Origin: Leifsonia sp. EB41 | GTDB lineage: Bacteria; Actinomycetota; Actinomycetes; Actinomycetales; Microbacteriaceae | Length of the DNA: 64,000 bases | Assembly: GCF_041262565.1 (NCBI RefSeq) | Contig: NZ_JBGCCJ010000001.1 | Coordinates: 2,046,001-2,110,000 of the forward strand | Direction: 5' to 3' | Part shown: positions 60,068 to 64,000 of the stretch, piece after piece | Position numbering within the stretch: position 1 is the stretch's first letter | How the letters are laid out: the number at the start of each line of letters is the position of its first letter | Made by a program: the position numbers and the translations under genes | The notes under the pieces: generated by a model | The model's database searches: none | Told to the model about the DNA's origin: nothing | What the model saw: the letters and a program-made list of their open reading frames with translations, nothing else

Positions 60068-60388
60068 ATGACGATGACGCCAGCGGCGAGGACGGCGGTC
60101 GAGGGGTTCCGGCAGGAGACACGGCTCGAATCACCACAATCCAGCGGTCCCGGTTACATCGTGCACGCGCTCGGACGCGACTTCCATGTCAGCGACGAGA
60201 TGGCGCGCATCTTCCTCAACCAGGTGGAGCGGGTCGCGGACTCCGACGCGTCCGCCCTGGTGATCCTGCGGCACGCACAGGGCGTCGAGCTGCTGATGAT
60301 CACGGATGCGAGCTCGTTCTCGATCCGCCCGAGGACGTCGGCCGACCGGAGCGTCGCGCGGGCGGCCTATCCTCGGATGCGTGGATGA
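60068..60388 (+). CDS. Hypothetical protein (106 residues)
   Basis: This small protein is predicted to have mixed alpha/beta structure: YIVHALGRDFHVSDEMARIF then NQVERVADSDASALVILRHA and GVELLMITDASSFSIRP, ending in basic residues. I know no family. GAGGAGGGG lies before the ATG at 60068, supporting translation. Its last eight bases overlap the next gene, so the two are probably linked. Confidence 0.65.
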   Translation: MTMTPAARTAVEGFRQETRLESPQSSGPGYIVHALGRDFHVSDEMARIFLNQVERVADSDASALVILRHAQGVELLMITDASSFSIRPRTSADRSVARAAYPRMRG

Positions 60389-60923
60389 GCTGAGCGAGCA
60401 GGACTCCCGCGACCGGGAGGCCGTCGCCGGCATCCGCGACGCGCTCGCGGAGGCCGTGCTGCGCTTGACCGAGGCGGGCGCCAGGGACGAGGCGCTCGCG
60501 GTCCTGGTGCCGCGGCGCCGCACGTTCGGCATCCCGCGCGAGCCGGTGCTGCGACCGGAGGGGCGGGTCTGGCGGCTGGGCGTGCTCCTGCTCGGCCGCG
60601 ACGGAACCTTGTTCGCGACCGGCCGGCTCGTCCGGGCGACACCGCCAGGACGGACCCAGTACGTGTCGGTGTCGGCGGAGACCCGGCGGGCGTACCGCGC
60701 AGCGGCCGAGCGCGGGCATTTCCGCGACGGCGAGACGGTGGACTTCGATGCACCGGAGATCCAGCTGACGGTGGAGGCGCTACGGGGCGCCACGGGTCCG
60801 CTGCTGCTGCGGGACGGCGAGGCGCTCGTGCGGTGGAGCGCGTCGTCGGAGCAGACCGTCGGCTTCCCCGCCTACCTGGCGGAGCGCGTCGACCTGCTGG
60901 CGCACCCGCCTCAGGGGGCCTGA
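60381..60923 (+). CDS. Hypothetical protein (180 residues)
   Basis: This protein (start GTG 60381) is well mixed in charge and predicted globular: VDELSEQDSRDREAVAGIRD, VLVPRRRTFGIPREPVLRPE, WRLGVLLLGRDGTLFATGRL and FPAYLAERVDLLAHPPQGA. No family or motif is recognised. TATCCT ends seven bases before the GTG (leaderless), inside the end of the preceding gene. The last 24 bases form the left arm of a long hairpin. Confidence 0.65.
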   Translation: MDELSEQDSRDREAVAGIRDALAEAVLRLTEAGARDEALAVLVPRRRTFGIPREPVLRPEGRVWRLGVLLLGRDGTLFATGRLVRATPPGRTQYVSVSAETRRAYRAAAERGHFRDGETVDFDAPEIQLTVEALRGATGPLLLRDGEALVRWSASSEQTVGFPAYLAERVDLLAHPPQGA

Positions 60924-60952
60924 GGCGGCCCGAGTTCCTGAGGCGGGTGCGC
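60900..60952. terminator. Terminator-like hairpin partly inside the coding end
   Basis: GCGCACCCGCCTCAGG (60900-60915) pairs perfectly with CCTGAGGCGGGTGCGC (60937-60952). A third copy of CCTGAGGCGG (60919-60928) in the loop can pair with the left arm instead. It spans the stop of the upstream gene (60921-60923) and ends two bases before the convergent gene. Confidence 0.75.
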
Positions 60953-60954
60953 GC

Positions 60955-61224
60955 TCACGCCTCGGTCGGCGTCGTGTCCGCCTTCTTGCCGGTGACCTCG
61001 TCGAGCTTGTCCGACGCCTTGCCCACGGCTTCGGTGACCTTGTCGCTGAGGTCGGAGGCGGCCTGGCCCGCGAAGTCGCGGACGCCGTCCTTCACCTGCT
61101 GCACCTGGTCCGAGCCGGAGAAGCCCTGCCACTTGTTCCGCATGTTCTCGTACGCGCCACGGCCCGCGCGGGTACCGATCACGAACCCGACGGCGACGCC
61201 TGCCACAAAGATGATGACCTTCAT
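60955..61224 (-). CDS. YtxH-like small membrane-anchored protein
   Basis: This 89-residue protein has one N-terminal helix with the YtxH-like pattern IIFVAGVAVGFVIGTRAGRGAYE (about residues 4-26, in two parts) and a soluble amphipathic tail rich in Asp, Lys and Val (VKDGVRDFAGQAASDLSDKV). The family is widespread and linked to general stress, but its function is unknown. TACGGT ends seven bases before the ATG (leaderless). Confidence 0.78.
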   Translation of the reverse strand: MKVIIFVAGVAVGFVIGTRAGRGAYENMRNKWQGFSGSDQVQQVKDGVRDFAGQAASDLSDKVTEAVGKASDKLDEVTGKKADTTPTEA

Positions 61225-61277
61225 GGGCTGCACCGTACGCGCGCCGCGACGACGGCACCAGGAGCAGAATGGGCCGG

Positions 61278-61901
61278 GTGACGGAACCGATGCGGGACGC
61301 CGACGACCCCGTGGCACGCTTCGAGCGCGCGGCTGCCGTGTGGTCGGAGCGGGCCGCCGCCGTGCCCGTCCCCGTGCCGCCGGAGCTCTCCGGTGCGCTC
61401 CTCGTGGAGGGCGCGAGCGACCGTGCAGCCTGCCGGGAGGCCTCCCGGCTGCTCGGGGTCGACCCGGCCGCCGCGGGGGTGGCGATCCTGCCGATGGGCG
61501 GCGCGATGAGCGTGCGCCGGTTCGTCGGGATGCTGCGCCCGGCGCACCTGAAGCTGCACGGACTGTGCGACGCCGGCGAGGCGGGCTTCTTCGAGCGCGC
61601 CGGGCTGGACGCGGCCTCCGTGTCGGTGTGCCGGCCGGACCTGGAGGGCGAGCTGCTGCGGGCGCTCGGCGCCGAGCGGGCGGAGGCCGCGCTCGCGCGC
61701 GAGGGCGACCTGGGACTGTTCCGCACCTTCCAGCGGCAGCCGGCGCAGCGCGAGCGGCCGGTGCTCGCCCAGCTGCACCGGTTCCTGGGCACGACCTCCG
61801 GCCGCAAGGAGCAGTACGGGCGCGTCCTCACCGAGGAGCTGGGACCGTCGGAGCTGCCCACGCCGCTGCGGGAGGCCGTCGAGAGCGTGCTGCGCCCCTA
61901 G
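61278..61901 (+). CDS. Stand-alone OLD-type TOPRIM protein
   Basis: This 207-residue protein carries an OLD-family TOPRIM-like domain: GALLVEGASDRAACREASRL (about residues 39-58, with the conserved glutamate), VAILPMGGAMSVRRFVGML and LHGLCDAGEAGFFERAGLD (aspartate and glutamate). OLD nucleases normally fuse this to an ATPase; here the ATPase is absent and no ATPase gene is adjacent. It may be a metal-dependent nuclease or nucleotidyl hydrolase, unproven. The start may be ATG 61269 or GTG 61278; CAGAAT ends seven bases before the latter. Confidence 0.75.
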   Translation: MTEPMRDADDPVARFERAAAVWSERAAAVPVPVPPELSGALLVEGASDRAACREASRLLGVDPAAAGVAILPMGGAMSVRRFVGMLRPAHLKLHGLCDAGEAGFFERAGLDAASVSVCRPDLEGELLRALGAERAEAALAREGDLGLFRTFQRQPAQRERPVLAQLHRFLGTTSGRKEQYGRVLTEELGPSELPTPLREAVESVLRP

Positions 61902-61911
61902 GCTGGTGCGC

Positions 61912-62427
61912 ATGCCCGCCACCTCCCCCGAGCTGCTCGACCGTCTCGCCCTGCTGTTCGCCGCGCGCGACCGCGAGAACATGGCGCCGACGATCGATGC
62001 GTTCCTTGCCGTGCTCGCCGAGCATCCCGACGACCCGCACGTCCTGTACGAGGTCGGCGGCTCCTACGACACCGCGGGCGAGGAGGAGACGGCGGCCGGC
62101 TACTACGAGCGCGCGCTCGAGGTGGGGCTGGAGGACGACACCCGCCGCAAGTGCCTGCTGCAGTACGGGAGCACCCTGCGCAACCTGGGGCGCTTCGACG
62201 AGTCGCTGGCGGTGCTCGCCCGGGCGCGGGACGCCTTCCCGGAGTCCGAGTCGGTGCGGGTCTGGCACGCGCTCTCGCTGCACGCCGCCGGGCGCAGCGA
62301 CGCCGCGGTCGCCGAGCTCATGGAGCTCGCGGCCGACCGCATCCGCACCCCCGACCTCCTGCGCTACGAGGCCGGTCTGCGCGGCAACGCCGAGTACCTG
62401 CACGAGCTCGACGAATCGCGCCTCTGA
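61912..62427 (+). CDS. Tetratricopeptide-repeat protein
   Basis: This 171-residue protein is made of about three TPR helices pairs: HVLYEVGGSYDTAGEEETAA, KCLLQYGSTLRNLGRFDESL and VRVWHALSLHAAGRSDAAVA. TPRs mediate protein contacts; relatives are annotated simply as tetratricopeptide proteins. TAGGCT, which overlaps the stop of the TOPRIM gene, ends seven bases before the ATG (leaderless). The last codons lie at the start of a tandem repeat. Confidence 0.85.
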   Translation: MPATSPELLDRLALLFAARDRENMAPTIDAFLAVLAEHPDDPHVLYEVGGSYDTAGEEETAAGYYERALEVGLEDDTRRKCLLQYGSTLRNLGRFDESLAVLARARDAFPESESVRVWHALSLHAAGRSDAAVAELMELAADRIRTPDLLRYEAGLRGNAEYLHELDESRL

Positions 62428-62555
62428 CATTCGTCACGAATCGCGGCTCTGAGCGCGCCAAACGCGACATTCGGCACGAATCGCGAGTCAGACATTCGTG
62501 ACGAATCGCGGCTCTGAGCGCGCCGAACGCGACATTCGGCACGAATCGCGAGTGG
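62426..62555. repeat. Tandem 65-bp repeat, family E
   Basis: Two 65-base units (62426-62490 and 62491-62555) differ at only two or so positions. Each holds two copies of GACATTCG-NN-ACGAATCGCG, whose core ATTCGTSACGAAT is palindromic. The array starts in the TPR stop codon and ends two bases before the AEC transporter stop. Confidence 0.9.
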
Positions 62556-62556
62556 G

Positions 62557-63477
62557 TCAGGCCAGGAATGCCGCGATGACCAGCAGCACCGGCACCGCGA
62601 AGAGCGTGGTCAGCAGCACGATGTCGCGCGCCACCGGCATCCCGCGCTCGTAGCGGGCGGCGAAGTTGTAGACGTTCTGCGCGGTCGGGAGGGCGGCGAG
62701 TGCGACCGCCGCGAACAGCGCGTGACCCTCGAGGCCGAACGCGAACCGCGCCACGGCGAACGCGACCAGCGGCATCCCGACCGACTTGAGGAGCACCGCG
62801 GTCGCGATCTCGACCCGCCCGTGCCCCGCCTGGAGCGGCCGCGACCCGTGCAGCGACATCCCGAACGCCATCAGCACGAGCGGCACCGCGGCGCCGCCGA
62901 GCAGCTCGAACGGCTGGTAGACCGCGGCCGGGATCGGGATGTGCAGCACGTCCACGAGGATGCCGAGCAGGGAGGCGATGATCATCGGGTTGCGCACCGG
63001 CTGCGTCAGGATCGACCACAGCGACACCGTCCCGCGGCTGGTGATATCCAGCACCGTGAGCGCGATCGGCGCGAACACGATGAGCTGCAGCAGCAGCACC
63101 GGCGCCACGTACGACGCGCTGCCGAGCACGTAGACCGCGACCGGGAGGCCGATGTTGTTCGCGTTGACGTAGCCAGAGCCGAGCGTCCCGATCGTCGTCT
63201 CCGCGGCCGACCGCCGGAAGAACAGCCGCGACAGCAGCAGGAAGAGGCCCGCCGCGGCGATGGCGGCGATGGCGGCGACGACGAGCTGGGTCGAGAACAC
63301 GACCTTCAGGTCGGCGTGCGCGAGCGTGACGAAGAGGAGCGCCGGGTTCGTGACGAAGAACGCGATCCGGTTGAGCACGTACGGCGCGGTGGGGCCGCCG
63401 ACCCGGAACCGTCCGGCGAGGTAGCCGACCAGGATGACGAACGCGATGATCCCGAACCCGGTCAGCACTCCAGCCAT
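62557..63477 (-). CDS. AEC-family (auxin efflux carrier-like) transporter
   Basis: This 306-residue membrane protein has about ten helices in two halves with the unwound centre NANNIGLPVAVYVLG (about residues 100-114), and LPTAQNVYNFAARYERG near the C-terminus, as in bacterial AEC transporters. These carry malonate, malate or other organic anions; the substrate is unknown. GAGGAGA lies about 11 bases before the ATG at 63477. Confidence 0.92.
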   Translation of the reverse strand: MAGVLTGFGIIAFVILVGYLAGRFRVGGPTAPYVLNRIAFFVTNPALLFVTLAHADLKVVFSTQLVVAAIAAIAAAGLFLLLSRLFFRRSAAETTIGTLGSGYVNANNIGLPVAVYVLGSASYVAPVLLLQLIVFAPIALTVLDITSRGTVSLWSILTQPVRNPMIIASLLGILVDVLHIPIPAAVYQPFELLGGAAVPLVLMAFGMSLHGSRPLQAGHGRVEIATAVLLKSVGMPLVAFAVARFAFGLEGHALFAAVALAALPTAQNVYNFAARYERGMPVARDIVLLTTLFAVPVLLVIAAFLA

Positions 63478-63516
63478 CGCGTCGGCGTCTCCTCTCGTCT
63501 CCCCTGGACGATGGTG

Positions 63517-63963
63517 TCAGGAAGTTCGCGAAACGCCCGCATCCGCGCGCCGCCGCGCCACCACCAGCACCCCGATCCCCGTGCCGATCAGCGCCCCGAG
63601 GGTGTTCGCGATCACGTCGTTCACGGTGCCGAACCTGGCCGGCAGGAGGAAGTGCTGGGTGAGCTCGATCGCGACGCTGCAGAGCAGGCCGGCGAGCGGG
63701 GCCACCCACCACCGGCGGAGGCCGACGATCAGCACGATGAGCAGAGCGGGCGGCACGAAGAACGCCACGTTGGCCGTGAACTCGATCACGTCGTAGGCGT
63801 CGAGCGGCCGGATCCCGACGACCTCCCCTGCGCCGAGGAGGCGGAACAGCAGCGGATCGAACGGGCGGTCGACGGGCGTCGGCCAGAGCCCGACTGCGGC
63901 GACGAACGCGGTGTAGGCCAGGAGCGCGGCAGTCGCGCGGCGGCGGGTGCGGCGGGCGGGCAT
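63517..63963 (-). CDS. VanZ-family membrane protein
   Basis: This 148-residue protein has about four helices and the VanZ-like signature IEFTANVAFFVPPALLIVLI followed by SVAIELTQHFLLPARFGTVN and DVIANTLGALIGT. VanZ was linked to teicoplanin resistance, but most members are of unknown role. TACGCT ends six bases before the ATG at 63963 (leaderless). The final 37 bases of the window hold no further gene start. Confidence 0.88.
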   Translation of the reverse strand: MPARRTRRRATAALLAYTAFVAAVGLWPTPVDRPFDPLLFRLLGAGEVVGIRPLDAYDVIEFTANVAFFVPPALLIVLIVGLRRWWVAPLAGLLCSVAIELTQHFLLPARFGTVNDVIANTLGALIGTGIGVLVVARRRADAGVSRTS

Positions 63964-64000
63964 CTGCTCAGCGTAGGCGCTGAGCATCGGGAAATCCTGT

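Noticed and set aside
61278-61901. Gabija- or OLD-type phage defence system
   Set aside because: No ATPase or UvrD-like helicase gene adjoins the TOPRIM protein, and the neighbours (TPR and YtxH-like proteins) do not suggest a defence island.
62426-62555. Possible CRISPR array from the regularly spaced repeats
   Set aside because: There are only two 65-bp units and the 'spacers' are themselves repeated. No cas genes are nearby.
1-64000. tRNA, rRNA or riboswitch genes
   Set aside because: I scanned for cloverleaf-type arms with CCA ends, rRNA-like conserved stretches and cobalamin/TPP-type boxes by eye and found none. A covariance-model search would be needed to exclude them fully.

Overview
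The window is high-GC bacterial chromosome with short intergenic gaps, many GTG starts, actinobacterial lipoproteins and many apparently leaderless genes. The gene content (LacI-regulated sugar loci, an AraB-AraD-AraA operon, EfeO/EfeB, MmyB-type regulators, several aldo/keto reductases) fits Actinomycetota, most likely Microbacteriaceae (Leifsonia-like). That placement is inference from protein character, not from a marker gene. I saw no rRNA, tRNA, CRISPR array, phage or insertion sequence.

Layout. 1-6.4 kb: a glycoside-utilisation locus on the minus strand (LacI regulator, GH2 glycosidase, sugar-binding lipoprotein, two ABC permeases) with three matching operators. 6.4-16 kb: small regulator/enzyme modules: EamA exporter with a CGNR regulator, an orphan LacI, an isochorismatase-like hydrolase with MarR, a secreted protein, and an XRE-cupin-SDR operon opposite a frameshifted aldo/keto reductase. 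15.8-18.9 kb: fasciclin lipoprotein divergent from a membrane molybdopterin oxidoreductase. 19-24.5 kb: a NitT/TauT-type ABC transporter divergent from a CitA/DcuS-type two-component system. 25-32.4 kb: a duplicated-domain secreted protein, a DUF308 membrane protein, an ATP-dependent DNA ligase, and an MMPL transporter divergent from TetR. 32.4-43.7 kb: MFS transporter with a zinc-protease-like protein, divergent from a RimK-type ligase with a RCK_C tail, then LtrA, reductases, a TetR/SDR pair with three operator copies, glutamate decarboxylase and a lipase. 44.6-48.7 kb: efeO-efeB without an efeU permease, then a secreted phosphoesterase. 48.8-50.6 kb: a frameshifted esterase and a MerR regulator. 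50.8-55.7 kb: the complete L-arabinose operon araB-araD-araA and its LacI-type repressor. 55.8-64 kb: housekeeping and hypothetical genes (NUDIX, SRPBCC, 5'-3' exonuclease, SGNH-GAF fusion, aldo/keto reductase, stand-alone TOPRIM protein, TPR protein, AEC and VanZ membrane proteins).

Two patterns cut across the window. First, about twenty genes have a TANNNT hexamer ending 6-7 bases before the start codon and no Shine-Dalgarno sequence, the signature of leaderless transcripts. Second, many gene ends carry long palindromes belonging to several sequence families; one family (CGAGGGGCACGTTGTTGTC and its complement) occurs four times in 64 kb. These dispersed 3'-end palindromes are the most unusual feature. 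Two genes (12469-13355 and 48805-49699) are each broken by a single-base frameshift.
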